From assembly GCF_000003815.2 (NCBI RefSeq), contig NC_049996.1:6898647-6962646 (forward strand): a stretch of DNA of 64,000 nucleotides, in the 5' to 3' direction. The notes under the pieces are model-generated. The model saw only the letters and a program-made list of their open reading frames with translations, made no database searches and was not told the origin of the DNA. Made by a program: the position numbers and the translations under genes. This stretch comes from Branchiostoma floridae. Taxonomy: Eukaryota; Chordata; Leptocardii; Amphioxiformes; Branchiostomatidae. Below, piece after piece: positions 11,654 through 22,789 of this stretch (its first letter is position 1; each line of letters starts with the position of its first letter).

Positions 11654-14600
11654 ATGCAGTTACTAAGGATGAGGTGCGCCATGTGTTTGGACACAGCCTT
11701 GCTCGTTCTTACAGGTAAACTAACAATTTCTTTCCCTTGTACTATTCCGTAACAGCTACTTAGAGTATGTAAAGTTAATGTTTCATTTATAAACTTGGTA
11801 TAGTTCTGTACGTTCCGAGCGACCGTTCCTTATTCAAAACAATCGTTGAAAGAGTCAATTTGTCCCGTTTAAAAAAAAAAAATTTCCATGTATGATTTGC
11901 TTGTAGAGTGTTGAATGTAGATTATGTGTTGCTATTTGTCCATTATAGAACGTTTTACGTTAATTTCTGCAAAAAATTCTCCTTTGTCCCCACCAAGATA
12001 AACACCTATTGGAATGCGCATATGTGCAAGGTTAGGTTGTTTTGATGTTCCCGCCAAAACAATGCAGGCCCCAAGCATTAAGCGTAAACTTTAAATGAAA
12101 GCGGAGAATGCGTTTGAAAATTTCAGTTCAGTCGATCATATTTCCATTGATCCTTTGTTGTTATAGCAATATTGTTGCAAATGTTTTGTGCCATTCCGTG
12201 CCAGTACTGCAGCCAGGCCACAGCCTTCTGATTAGCTTCTAGTAGGTCCTGGTTGGAGATGTTGGGGCCTAATATATAGTTACACATTCCTGTGTATTGT
12301 GTCCCATAGTTTGGGTAGGATGACCACAACGACACTCATCTGAGTTCACCCGTCCCCATTCTTCTTCTTTTTGTACTGCTCAGCCCCCTTGACGGGGATT
12401 AATAGCAGTGCGCATGTTTGTTAGTTACGGGTGATAGTGCCTTAAAACACAGGGAAAATAAAGGCAAAACACAAAAGGAACATAAACAACTGATGGGTGC
12501 AAGGGACAAGACAAGTGAGTGCGGTGAGTTAGTGTTATTTACATATATACAAAGACGTGTAGGGGCGACTCAATGCAGCAGGGCCCTCCCCAGTTCGGTT
12601 TTGAACTGGGAGAGAGACCCCGCCTCCGCCACACCAGGCTCAAGTTCATTCCACTCCTGGATGGTACGAGGGAAGAACGAGAGCCTATAGAAGTTGGATT
12701 TGCTCGCGATGGCCCGTCCCCATTTCAGTAGGTTGTCTCTGGTCCTACCTACTCCACACCTGGCTCTTAATATGACATCACTCAGGTGTAAATGAGTACC
12801 TAGGTTCTCCTTAGGGCCATCCCTCCAATAGGACATATGAAGCATGTACAATGTAAATGATCCCATATCTAGAATTCTTATGGGGACCTCTCCTTTCTGT
12901 TGTGACTGGATCAAATAAATCTATCTGGATATGCATCTTGTACTTTTCAGTATAAACTTAGTGTTACATCCTGATGTGGTTTACCAGATATACATAAACA
13001 AACAAAAACTGAAATACATTGTATAATTGGGTATGTTGATTGCAGGTGTCTTAAAACCTGATGAACAAAATTGGATTGGACCCGGTAATTTGAAGACCCA
13101 AGAGGATACAAATATTATCAAGGTTAGAAAAATCTTAATTCTGCATTTTGCCTGTCATTTTCTCTGTGCTCTTTGTGACAAATGCATAAATTGTAATGTC
13201 TGTATAGTTAGGTAGCTGCTGACTGCTGCAGTAGTCAGGACTCCTGTCTGAACCTGACAAGACTGGATTGGACCAGACCATATCAGGTGATGTGAAGACC
13301 CAAGAGGAAAATCAGGTTAGAATAATCTGAAGTTTGTATTTTTCCTACTATTTTCTTCATACCATTTGTAACAAATTTGTAACTTGTAATGTCTGTATAG
13401 TTAGGTAGCTGCTGACTGCTGCAGTAGTGAGGACTCCTGTCTGAACCTGACAAGACTGCATTGGACCAGACCATATCAGATGATGTGAAGACCCAAGAGG
13501 AATATCAGGTGAGAAAAATCTGAAGTCTGTATTTTGCGTGTACTACCATTTTCTTCATACTATTTGTGACAAAAGTGTAACTTGTAATGTCTGTATAGTT
13601 AGGTGCATGCTGACTGATGCAGTAGTGAGGACTCCTGTCTGAACCTGTTAAGATTGGACCAGATCAGACCAGTAGTGAAGACTGACCTGTCCAGAATAAA
13701 CCAGACAGGCTTAAGACTGTGAAGACATGCACAGACTCTGAGGAAGATGAACAGTTTCTACAGGTAAGAGAATGCTACACAAGACATTAATGGTTAAAGA
13801 CACAATTACTATAAGATTCATTTACTATTTTTATTAAGGCCATGTTGATTTGATTATATGGATGACATCCGCGCTCGCATCAATTTTCGGCAGTTTCAAA
13901 AAAAAAAAGTTTTCGACCACACAGTAAATTGTGCAAAGCAGCTGTAAAATGAGCACATATATGCCCTAGATTGAAAAAAAAAGGATCAGAAAACAGAATA
14001 ACTAATGCCGTAGAATGCCAAAATAAATCTAAAGTGAAAGAATAAGATGTGAAAGGACAGAAAGAAAAAAATCTATTGTTGGTAGGGGTAGGTACCAGTA
14101 CAGAAAATTCAGGTATAGGTCCCGTTCAGGTCTAGAGGATCAGGTCCAGGGCCGGATCTCAACCTGGACCTGATTGTCTGTGGAAACTTGAGAATTCGCA
14201 ATACTCAAAACAATGGTAATTGGTCAATTTTGCTACAAAGAAATCTGTTTGGTGGATTATCCAACTCCCTCTGGCGTTTTAAGATCCCATCTTCATGTAA
14301 TCAAGGCTAACTGTCTCTGTACCTTTGACTGTAGAAACTTGGTACAAATGACTATAAACTCAAGTCGACTTCGCTCTTGACTTCTTGGCCCGGCAAGACC
14401 CCAAACGCCTGCCGACATAGTGTGTCCATTTTCTAATTGGCGAAATCTGTTCCACTGATTTTTTTCAGGTCTGTTTTTTTCGGATCGGTCCTCGTCCGAG
14501 AAGAAAAAAAACATTTTGCACCCGTACGATGTACTGGTCCCTACACTTAATTGTTGGTATACCATACTATGTGTTGTTAGTCCTATGTTCAACCTTCCTG

Positions 14601-17600
14601 ACCACTTAGATTTCATACTGAAGGCAACTTTTTTTTTTGGCCAAACTTTTTTTTATTCAGTTTTGGAGTTCCCAGAGGATGTCATCTATATAATCAAATC
14701 AACATGCCCTAAGGATTAAATGAATAAGATCCTTGACTTTGTAGAAATATAAGAAATATGTTTGGTTTCCTTATGAACTCAATGAAAAGCAGCTTGCAGT
14801 CCGATTTGAGCTTTCATGAACGAATAAAGGTTCAAACAAACACTCAAACATGAAGATCTGAAATCTCACGTAGTTGTAGATAATATTACTAAGCATTGTT
14901 CAGATTTTCTACCAACTTGTTATCACTAGAAATGGCTGTTTTGATCAATACACTCAGGCAATGCCCCAAAACTGATGATTATGTTTGCACATGCAGGGTT
15001 GAACAAGTTTCCTAAAATCCACTTGTCCTATCGGGCAAGCACATGAAAAATGTACTTGCCCGAACCAATTTTTCACTTGCCCAAAATTCAAATGTCACTG
15101 TTACTAGTATATGCATTTTCACTTCCAGCAATGGAATTCTCTGTAGACAATTGCTTGATGACTGTAAAAAGTAACAAGTATATCAAAATTGCACTAAAAT
15201 CAATGGAAAATCTTACTTGCCCGATCGGACAAGTTGGGTAGGACATGCACTTGCCCGAACAGCACTTTCACTTGCCCTGGACAATAGGGCTAGTGGACTT
15301 GTTTATCCCTGACGTGTGCAGAGGGTGTGAGCTGTGACCAGTCCATACCGCAGTGTTGCTGAGGAGCGGAATAGTTTCTACAGGTAAGCTTAAAGTCTAC
15401 TATCATTAAATCATTGTAACAGTTGATTTCTTGTAAAATATGAACATGGAAACACTAGTTTTAGTACACAGTGTATAGTAGCTTGCCAATGAAATTTATT
15501 AAGCAAATAGATACTAGTAAGTGTAAACTAAGGAACATGTGCTGTGTAGATTGCTCAGGTTTAGATTTGTTTTAGTGAATAATTTCAGACAAACTTGTAG
15601 TCATCAAAACATTTGATTCATGGATGACAATCCCTGGGAATTTCAAAAGTGATGCAAATAAAAAGTTTCAATTGATGCACATGCTGATGTCATCCATGAA
15701 ATAAAAATCAACATGGCCTTATCATTAATGTGCTTAACTGATTGTTGTTTTCCTTGTGTCTGTCCAGAGAGTCTGAGTGAGTTGCATGCTTCACAGGACG
15801 GACAATATCAAGTAAGCAAAATACTGAGGTAAGTTTAAATATCTGTTCTATGATGGTCAGGTGTAATAATATGCTAACTTTCCTGTGAGATACAAACCAA
15901 GAAAAGACTAGCTTAGTAGTGCGAAAGAAAACTTAAGTACTTCAATCGGAGAGAGCATGCCAATAACTGCCAGCTGTGCAGACTTTGTTTCCTATAATCA
16001 TATGTTGCCATTGTCAATTCACTAAACAGTTTATTATTTAATTCTACATAGAAAGATGACACTGTGTCTGGAGGACCTCAGCCCAGGGATTCTTGTACGG
16101 ACCAGACTCAAGTCAAGAACTCAAGGAGCCCAACAGATTCAGCGGATAGAGGTGAGAAAGACTGTTTTGGTTTCTAAAGAAACTTTATTTCAATTATACT
16201 CTATAAATGGATTGGGATAATTCTAGCTCAACATACATTCTTCGCACTTTATTCACATCTGTCATAATTAAGGCCATGTTGATTTGATCATGGATGACAT
16301 CCGTGCGTGCCTCAATTTTGGGCCATTTCCAAAAATAAAAAGTTTTCAACCACACAGTAAATCGTACTAAGCAGCTTCAAAATAGCCACATATATTCAGT
16401 GGATAGCAAAAACAAATTGGAAAACGTCATAGAATATTCCAAGGTCAAAGAATATATGAAAGAACAAAAATAAATAATCTATTATTTGGTACGCATATAC
16501 CACATTCTGTGTGTTTTCTTTTCAACCTTCCTGATGACTTCAGTTTTGTGGTTCTCATAGGATGTCATCCATTAATGGCATCTCAATAACGTGTCATCTT
16601 TGGTGGGAAGTTGTTGTCTTTCTGGACAAAATTCGATGATATGTGCATGCCACAAGTAGATAATATTGTTGTGGACACTTGGAGTTGATATCTTAAAGAT
16701 GATTTAGAATGTGAGGGGTCGTGTTTTCCATCATAGCAGCATTTCTTTTTAATGCCACATTTTAGGTGTCCACTGAAAATATTGACTTAAAGTCCTTAAT
16801 ATGCGGATATTTTTCCTGTTTAAGTATAGAATTGCATTCAGGAACATCTAGAACATTGCCGTGCAAAACAATTTTAAGAAACACAGAAATCACAGCCCCT
16901 CCTACACTCGCCATTATATTTAAAAAAATCATAAATCAAGCCACCAAAATTCTACACAGAAAATACATGTCCACCCTTTCACATAGTTATATTACTTCAA
17001 GCTGCTGAAATTCTGCTAGTTTTCTACCCTAAAGTACCTACAGCCAATATTTTATTTTAAGGTGGTTTTATTTATCGGAAATGTAAAATATTGCAGGGCG
17101 AACGCGTAAAGAAGTGCTACAGAAAATACAGCCACTCCACTCACATACTTTGAACCCTCAAGCTTAGAGTCTTGGCATGTAGAAAGTGGTCAAAGAATTC
17201 ACCAAATTTCTTACCCATTTTGTGCAATTGAAATCTAAAATATGGCTGTGCAAAGAAACCCTACCAAAAATCCACATTTTTTGTCAAATTTTTGTCGAAG
17301 AAGAGTACAATTTACACTTTTCTCACAAGGCGGACATAACGGAACAAAAATTAGGCCAATGAGACAAACCAAAAATGTTCATAGAATCGTTTTGAATTCG
17401 TTTTTTCTCCCAAACTGTATCTAATTTTCTACATACAAGTTATCAATATATGTAGTGGTAATGTACAGTACAGAAAAGATGTGCTTGGAAGCAATTTAGA
17501 GTAGTGTAGATGCAATAATAATGCAAATTATTTGACAAACATGCAGCCATTCTCTTTTTTGATCAATTGACATGTCCGCCACATGAGAAAGGTGCATTTT

Positions 17601-18295
17601 TCACCAAAGATTACCCGCTAGCGCTTGTGCCACAGGTTAGAATGCAGTCTAATTCATAATTCTAATTCATTCTGCTCTTGGCGACCAGCACTTGTCTGGA
17701 AAATTGTAGATTTATTTCCGTTATGAATACACTAGCTCTTGCTTCTCTGTCTTCAAGGCCTGAAAACTGGACTGCAGCCTGGTGGTAGGAAGAATACTGA
17801 GCTGTGAAAGAAGATGAGAGTTGTGAGTATGGTCTCTTTGTTAACACAAGACAACACAGATTTTCACTTGAACATCAGAACCACTTAGCCAAAATTTTAT
17901 GCAGTAGGTCACATTCATTTTCACTTGATTCCCTACATCAGAAACACCTATCCAAACACTTTGATTTTGACACAGAAGACTGCAGTCCACTCAGTAAATG
18001 GCAACACAACCTTTTCGAACTTCACTTCATTCCTCAAACATTCAGCCAAACTTTTACGCAGTACATCACACCTTCATCACACCTTCATGCAGTCACTTTA
18101 CCATACTTAAAACCTCTACGCTTAAATTTTCACATTGACTTATACACCAGACCACTACATCGTAATTAGTTGTTCAAACACTTAGAATAATTTTGACTCC
18201 TTTCAGCAATGCATACAGTATGCTTCCCAGGGAAGGTCTTTGCTAAGCTGAAGACCCGGTGCTTCGAAACACCAGCATACAAGCACATTGACTGA
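11654..18295 (+). CDS. Tentative 7-exon gene for a small secreted protein of unknown function
   Basis: Phase-compatible candidate exons are 11654-11714, 13046-13122, 13235-13315, 13695-13763, 15770-15811, 16052-16151 and 18207-18295. Together they give 519 nt, 172 residues. The start would encode a signal-like peptide (MQLLRMRCAMCLDTALLVLTG region), followed by acidic, Gln/Asp/Thr-rich sequence such as LKTQEDTN and TDSEEDEQFLQ. The last exon ends CFPGKVFAKLKTRCFE..YKHID. A competing ATG at 11641 (AAGAAAATGG, MARHDAVTKDEV) has a stronger context but its phase runs into a stop in the next exon. Exon 15770 needs the second of two adjacent AGs. No known domain is recognised. The whole model is inference from splice signals. 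Confidence 0.28.
12340..12914 (-). mobile_element. 3' remnant of a LINE (reverse transcriptase C-terminus)
   Basis: Read on the minus strand, the frame 12914-12570 ends in a motif typical of the C-terminus of LINE reverse transcriptases: NFYRLSFFPRTIQEWNELEPGV, here split as FYRLSFFPRTIQEWNEL plus SLSQFKTEL. It is followed by a 3' tail containing CCCCGTCAAGGGGGCTG, a hairpin, and GAGCAGTACAAAAAGAAGAAG near 12360. The 5' part is missing, so this is a 5'-truncated copy. Confidence 0.75.
13046..13763 (+). repeat. About 195-bp tandem duplication containing exon-like segments
   Basis: The block TGTCTGTATAGTTAGG recurs at 13198, 13390 and 13588. It is followed each time by CTGACTG.TGCAGTAGT.AGGACTCCTG and, in two copies, by GTGAAGACCCAAGAGG before a donor-like GTTAGA or GTGAGA. 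The earlier segment at 13046 is a diverged relative. The unit thus looks like an intron plus exon duplicated in tandem. The copy at 13427 would begin with TGA in the frame used by the copy at 13235, so it may be a dead exon. Confidence 0.7.
13838..14709. mobile_element. Inverted-repeat element (GGCCATGTTGATTTGAT ends) interrupted by another MITE
   Basis: The left end CATGTTGATTTGATTATATG then GATGACATCC and the right end GGATGTCATC then ATATAATCAAATCAACATG are inverted copies over about 30 bp. A second element (14091-14550) sits inside it. A related but less complete copy lies at 16271-16590 and a short one at 15598-15722; only a right-end-like piece is seen near 49896-49933. Confidence 0.75.
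14091..14550. mobile_element. GGGGTAGGTACCAGTAC element nested in the 13.8-kb element
   Basis: The left end is GGTAGGTACCAGTACAGAAA; the right end in reverse complement is GTAGGGACCAGTACATCGTA. It shares internal blocks (GATCAGGTCCAGG, CTTGAGAAT, ATACTCAAAACAATGGT) with copies at 2397, 53320 and 54558. Confidence 0.7.
14994..15311. mobile_element. CAGGG-ended foldback element rich in CTTGCCC
   Basis: The left end CAGGGTTGAACAAGTTTCC and the right end in reverse complement CAGGGATAAACAAGTCCAC are imperfect inverted repeats. The interior repeats CACTTGCCC and its neighbours several times in both halves (ACTTGCCCGA at 15053 and 15218). CAGGG termini suggest a hAT-like MITE, but no clear target duplication was found. 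Confidence 0.6.
15598..15720. mobile_element. Short copy of the GGCCATGTTGATTT family
   Basis: ATTTGATTCATGGATGACA near the left and TGATGTCATCCATGAAATAAAAATCAACATGGCC (in part: GATGTCATCCATG, CAACATGGCC) at the right form inverted ends of an approximately 120-bp foldback. Confidence 0.6.
16271..16590. mobile_element. Further copy of the GGCCATGTTGATTT family
   Basis: The left end AAGGCCATGTTGATTTGAT then ATGGATGACATCC matches the 13.8-kb element, including the inner CCACACAGTAAATCGTACTAAGCAGC. The right end retains GGATGTCATCCATTAAT, but the outermost part is degraded. Confidence 0.65.
16600..18200. other. Presumed intron of the tentative gene; nothing recognised
   Basis: AT-rich sequence. 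A 121-codon plus-strand frame at 17804-18169 has no recognisable domain and overlaps a second open frame, so it is probably chance. Confidence 0.35.
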
Positions 18296-19439
18296 TCAGG
18301 TAAATAACTTAATAAATTAAAAAAAAAACTTAGTAAATAAAATGAATTATTAACTTAGCTATATATATATACTTAATAAATGAATTGAAAAACATATACA
18401 CACAAACCAACCACCCCCTTACTATTTTGAGAACGTGTATATTATGCGCACTATCTCCCAGGAATACTGACATCAAGCAACCAAACCTAGCGTCGAAGCC
18501 TGGAGAAGAAAACCTCTGGGCCAGGGTAAAAAAAAATCCACAAAGCCCCTCTCCTTTAGCGTAGTAGGCCTGATGACAGACAGAGCTGTTTGTCAACAGG
18601 TCTACTACGCAGAGTCAAGGCATGTGTAAGTTAGAACCCTGGGACAGAAGTTCCTCCTCCAGGCTAAGCCCAGGAAGTAGAAATAGAACATACAGAAAGA
18701 GAGGAATTGTGTTGTCATGCAGTGATGGAAACTCTCTTCAAACTTTGTTATCACTATTAATGTACTTGTAACAATTCAAACCTCCTGCTCCAAAACCCAG
18801 GCCTAGTCTCAAGCTGATCAAATAAAGTCTGTCAAAGTTTCAAAGTTTCAAACATCACTGTCAAACTCTACTAGATCAACAGGAGACGAGGCCTAAATCT
18901 TGCAACAGGCAATTTGGATTGTCACAGCTACATAAACAGAGACAACAAAGTCTGATACCAACATGACTTAAAAGAAATCGGCCAAAACTAAACCTGTCAT
19001 TTCCTCAGAGATTATTAACTCAAAAGTTCTTTCCCTAGATTTACAAATTATTGTCTGTTCTCCTTTGTGTCAAACAATACTCGCTCTATACAGTCGAATT
19101 TTTATAGTTAAAATTATCTAGTACCTAAACTACTTGTTAAAATTGCCTAAAAAATCTTGAATTCTGTTAAAACAGGTCAACCTCAAACTGCAACTCTGGG
19201 TCTGTCTAAAGTACATAGTCTAAGAATTAACTATCTATTAAACTATTGCTACAATTGCCTAGAAAAACCAATCTCACTGCAGCTGTCTGTCTTAAGTACC
19301 TCTTATTTATTAAATCTATCCCTGACTACGTTTCAAGTAGAGAGAAACTTAAGAGTAATATAATCCTTAAAGAAATTACAGACATATTTTTGTTCGGCCG
19401 ATTTCTTACACCCAAACATCCAAGAGGGAATGATAGGTG

Positions 19440-22400
19440 GCGCTTTTAGGGGCTGCCACGATTTCTTTCGTGTCCCCTAACTTGATGATTTTTAGTTGTT
19501 TGCTTATGTGTTTTAAGTTACTTTATGACCACACAAGCGTGTAAAGTACTGCTGAAGATGCTGGCAACTTGTTTGGATTGACTTTTACGTGCGACAGGCT
19601 GTTTTTGTGGTGATTCCTCGGACCTTTTCTGTGAACTGTTCACGACGAATCATCATGGCGTCGCTCAGGACCTACAGCGCTCTCTTTCTACGTGCCTGCC
19701 GGACTGCAACTAAGCCCCTGCTACCCCAAGAGAAGGCAACCCTGCGGGAGGTAGGCATTCTCAAGTCACTGGGTAGGCCTAGAGGCAGTAAAGGCGGAAT
19801 TCATCGTATAAGGAAAATTGAAACTGTTGTTGGGAACAGGCCATCTTCTCTGTTATGCAAATCTCACGTGCCGACTGTGGAATGTTCTGATGTGAAATGC
19901 CCTGTCCTGACTCGAATTCCTTTAACTCACCCGGCTAAGCCAAAACCATGTCTTCCTGGATTTCTGCTCACAAATGTTCGTGCTCTGCGCCACAAGACTG
20001 ACGAGCTTCACACCGTGTCCTGTATGAATAACGCGAGTATTGTGGCAGTCACGGAAACATGGCTGAAGGAAGACATTCCTGACGCGGTAATTGCGTTACC
20101 AGGATACGATGTTTACAGAAGGGACCGGGCAGCACGTAGAGGCGGCGGGGTGGCCATGTACATTCGTTCTGAGCTCCAGTGTAAGCGACTAGAGGATCTG
20201 GATCACGATGACCATGAAGCATTATGGATGTGGGTAAGGCCAAGTCGTCTCCCCCGTGGTTTTAACTCTCTGATCGTCGGTACTCTCTATATTCCACCGA
20301 AGTCATCAGACTCATCCAGGCCAGACACTGAGATATCGGAATACCTGGGACACTGTCTCGATCACATCGAGCGCAACTTCGCACAATCAGGTATAGTGAT
20401 CCTTGGAGACACCAACAGGTATAAATGCCAATCCCTGTGCTCGAGGTTCAGCTTGAAACAAGTAGTCACCCAAGCCACTAGAGGTGTTAACCAGCTTGAC
20501 TCTATTTACACTAACATTAAGTGTTTGTACCCTGCACCTGTTCATCTTCCGCCGATTGGTACCTCAGATCACCAGTCCATTCTACTGCCTGCTGGTTCAT
20601 GGCCATACACGCGTCCCAAGCACATCACGCGGAGGCAGTGTAATCCTGAAGCGATGAGGAGGTTGGGGTTACTGATGAACACAACTGATTTTGCACCTGT
20701 CTTCCAGACCACAGAGCCTTCCAGAAAGGTGGCAGTTCTGACAACCATGCTAAAAGGACTACTTGACAAAGCTGTACCTGTTAAGAAAGTCAAGATTTCC
20801 ACCGCTGATAAACCATGGATGACTGTGAGGATTAAGGAGTTGCTTGCAGAGAGACAACAGGCATTCCGCTCCGGAAACGTTGCTCTGTACTCCAAGTTAA
20901 GGAATTCTGTGGCCAAGCATATCAAGAAAGCAAAACGGGAGTACTATGAAAGAGAAGTAGCTAACTTGAGGCACTCCAGCCCAAGGCACTGGTTCAAGTC
21001 CATCAAGTCCCTTATGGGAAAGGACTCTGTTAAGGAGGATGTCTCCAATCCCAACATCACCGTGACACAAAATGAATGTGACACGCTTGCAGAGCATTTC
21101 GGGTCTGTGTGGAGTGAAGTGTTCCGTACTGTTCCAACGTTGGCTGATGTCGAGCACAAGCTCTCGCATGATACACCCACACCGTTCAGTATTGGGCAGG
21201 TTAAGGCCAGACTGCGCAGACTCAATGGGAGGAAAGCCGCTGGGCCAGACCTCATTCCTTCCTGGTTACTAAAGCAGTATCATGAAGAACTTGGTCCTGT
21301 TTTATGTGACGTCTTCAATTCTTGTCTTCAGAACTCCGCCTTTCCGCAGCAATGGAAAGAAGCTGTAGTCACGGCAGTGCCTAAGAAACAACGACCACAG
21401 TTCCCATCGGAATACCGACAAATTTCGTTAGTCAGCTGCGTCGGGAAAGTGTATGAAGGGCTGCTCCGTGATGCTTTGCTACAGGACACTACCAGTAGCC
21501 TCGCACAGTCTCAACATGGCTTCCTGTCAAGAAGATCTACGGTTACTGCGTTGATACACATCCTCCAAACGTGGCACGAAGCGTTAAACAGTAACCCGAA
21601 GTTGGACGTTCATGCTGTGTTCGTTGATTTTTCCCGTGCATTTGATACCATTAGTCATAGTCAACTGCTCATGTGCCTAGCTGACATGGGTATCAGGCGG
21701 TCCTTATGGATGAGCATCAGCAGCTATCTGGAAGGACGTACACAGAAGGTAAAGTGGGGTCCCTGTGTATCTAAGTCCCACGACGTCCTCGCGGGTGTTC
21801 CACAGGGTGGTATTCTATCACCAACACTTTTCGTCATCTGTATAAATACCTTGGATGCAAGGTTGCCAAGGCCCATTGTTCCTGTCAAATATGCGGACGA
21901 TCTGACAACCTCTGAAATGCTAATGGCGTCACTTCCTGGTCAAACGCAGAAGGCACTTGACTCCATTGTTGAATGGGGGGAGGACTACTCTCTCAAGGTA
22001 AACGGGAAAAAGACAATGGACATGGTTATCAGCGCAAGGAAGGAGGTAAACATTCCTGTCCCTCCTCATCCGACAATATCCGGACATGTGATTCAGAGGA
22101 CTACGTCTTTCAAACTACTTGGAGTACACATCACTGCCAACCTTACCTGGGATGAACACGTTCATTTCATGTTGACGAAGTCCCGTCCACGTGTGTATTA
22201 CCTTGCAGCAGCAAAGAAGGCTGGTCTCCCTACTGATGTCTTGCTCCAGATTTACCTAACATTCCTACGCCCCTTACTGGAGTATGCCAGTCCGGTGTGG
22301 GGAGGACTGCCGAAACACCTGTCAGACAAGCTAGAAGCCATGCAGAGGCGCTGTCTTAGAATCATTGGTATCCCATCTGACTCTCTGCCCTCACTATCAG

Positions 22401-22785
22401 ACAGACGGGACGCAGCGACGCTGAAGACTCTACAAGACATACTGCGGGACAGTAGCTCTCCGCTGAGGGAGTTCTTTACTTCACCTCAGGACATTTCGTA
22501 CAGTCTTCGTCGGGAAGCCCGATACAGGGCATCTAGAAGTAAAACGAAGCGACATGAGATGTCATTTGCACCCCGCTCTGTACGATTGCTGTACGAAAGT
22601 GCTAGATGATCGGCAAAGAATGTTGATTCTGTCATGTATATTTTCTTAATCCGATTGTTGTCTAATTTTAAATGTTGTAAATGTATTAATGTTTTAAAGT
22701 TGATTCTGTGACTGATGACGTATTTCATGTGTATATACATGCCAAGTCATCCAGGAATAAAGCTGAATCTGAATCTGAATCTCTT
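19440..22785 (+). mobile_element. Full-length-looking CR1/L2-like non-LTR retrotransposon
   Basis: The element contains one long ORF (endonuclease plus reverse transcriptase), a short 3' UTR with AATAAA at 22756, and a terminal (GAATCT)3 repeat at 22765-22782, typical of the 3' end of CR1/L2-type LINEs. The 5' border is not defined; about 19440 is a guess from the change to GC-richer sequence. No target-site duplication could be recognised. The base composition is clearly richer in GC than the neighbourhood. Confidence 0.9.
19589..22609 (+). CDS. LINE ORF: apurinic-type endonuclease and reverse transcriptase (1006 aa)
   Basis: The N-terminal endonuclease motifs are all present: LLTNVRAL, VTETWL (Glu), ILGDTN (Asp/Asn) and GTSDHQS (Asp-His). 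The reverse transcriptase has AAGPDLIPSWLL, YRQISLVSCVGK, SQHGFLSRRST, VFVDFSRAFDTISH (catalytic Asp), GVPQGGILSP, the YADD box (VKYADDLT) and FKLLGVHI. A C-terminal segment with SPVWGGLPKHL follows, as in CR1/L2-clade elements. There is no frameshift or internal stop. An in-frame ATG at 19655 (ATCATGG, MASLRTYS) has a better context than the first ATG and may be the true start. No separate ORF1 is visible upstream. The unbroken frame suggests recent insertion. Confidence 0.93.
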   Translation: MRQAVFVVIPRTFSVNCSRRIIMASLRTYSALFLRACRTATKPLLPQEKATLREVGILKSLGRPRGSKGGIHRIRKIETVVGNRPSSLLCKSHVPTVECSDVKCPVLTRIPLTHPAKPKPCLPGFLLTNVRALRHKTDELHTVSCMNNASIVAVTETWLKEDIPDAVIALPGYDVYRRDRAARRGGGVAMYIRSELQCKRLEDLDHDDHEALWMWVRPSRLPRGFNSLIVGTLYIPPKSSDSSRPDTEISEYLGHCLDHIERNFAQSGIVILGDTNRYKCQSLCSRFSLKQVVTQATRGVNQLDSIYTNIKCLYPAPVHLPPIGTSDHQSILLPAGSWPYTRPKHITRRQCNPEAMRRLGLLMNTTDFAPVFQTTEPSRKVAVLTTMLKGLLDKAVPVKKVKISTADKPWMTVRIKELLAERQQAFRSGNVALYSKLRNSVAKHIKKAKREYYEREVANLRHSSPRHWFKSIKSLMGKDSVKEDVSNPNITVTQNECDTLAEHFGSVWSEVFRTVPTLADVEHKLSHDTPTPFSIGQVKARLRRLNGRKAAGPDLIPSWLLKQYHEELGPVLCDVFNSCLQNSAFPQQWKEAVVTAVPKKQRPQFPSEYRQISLVSCVGKVYEGLLRDALLQDTTSSLAQSQHGFLSRRSTVTALIHILQTWHEALNSNPKLDVHAVFVDFSRAFDTISHSQLLMCLADMGIRRSLWMSISSYLEGRTQKVKWGPCVSKSHDVLAGVPQGGILSPTLFVICINTLDARLPRPIVPVKYADDLTTSEMLMASLPGQTQKALDSIVEWGEDYSLKVNGKKTMDMVISARKEVNIPVPPHPTISGHVIQRTTSFKLLGVHITANLTWDEHVHFMLTKSRPRVYYLAAAKKAGLPTDVLLQIYLTFLRPLLEYASPVWGGLPKHLSDKLEAMQRRCLRIIGIPSDSLPSLSDRRDAATLKTLQDILRDSSSPLREFFTSPQDISYSLRREARYRASRSKTKRHEMSFAPRSVRLLYESAR

Positions 22786-22789
22786 CCAA

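Noticed and set aside
12123-12335. Minus-strand 70-codon frame (LLEANQKAVAWLQYWHGMAQ)
   Set aside because: It has protein-like composition but no recognised family, lies immediately beyond a LINE tail, and has no supported splice sites or partner exons.
17804-18169. Plus-strand 121-codon frame
   Set aside because: His/Ser/Leu-rich without recognised motif and overlapping another open frame; no splice support.
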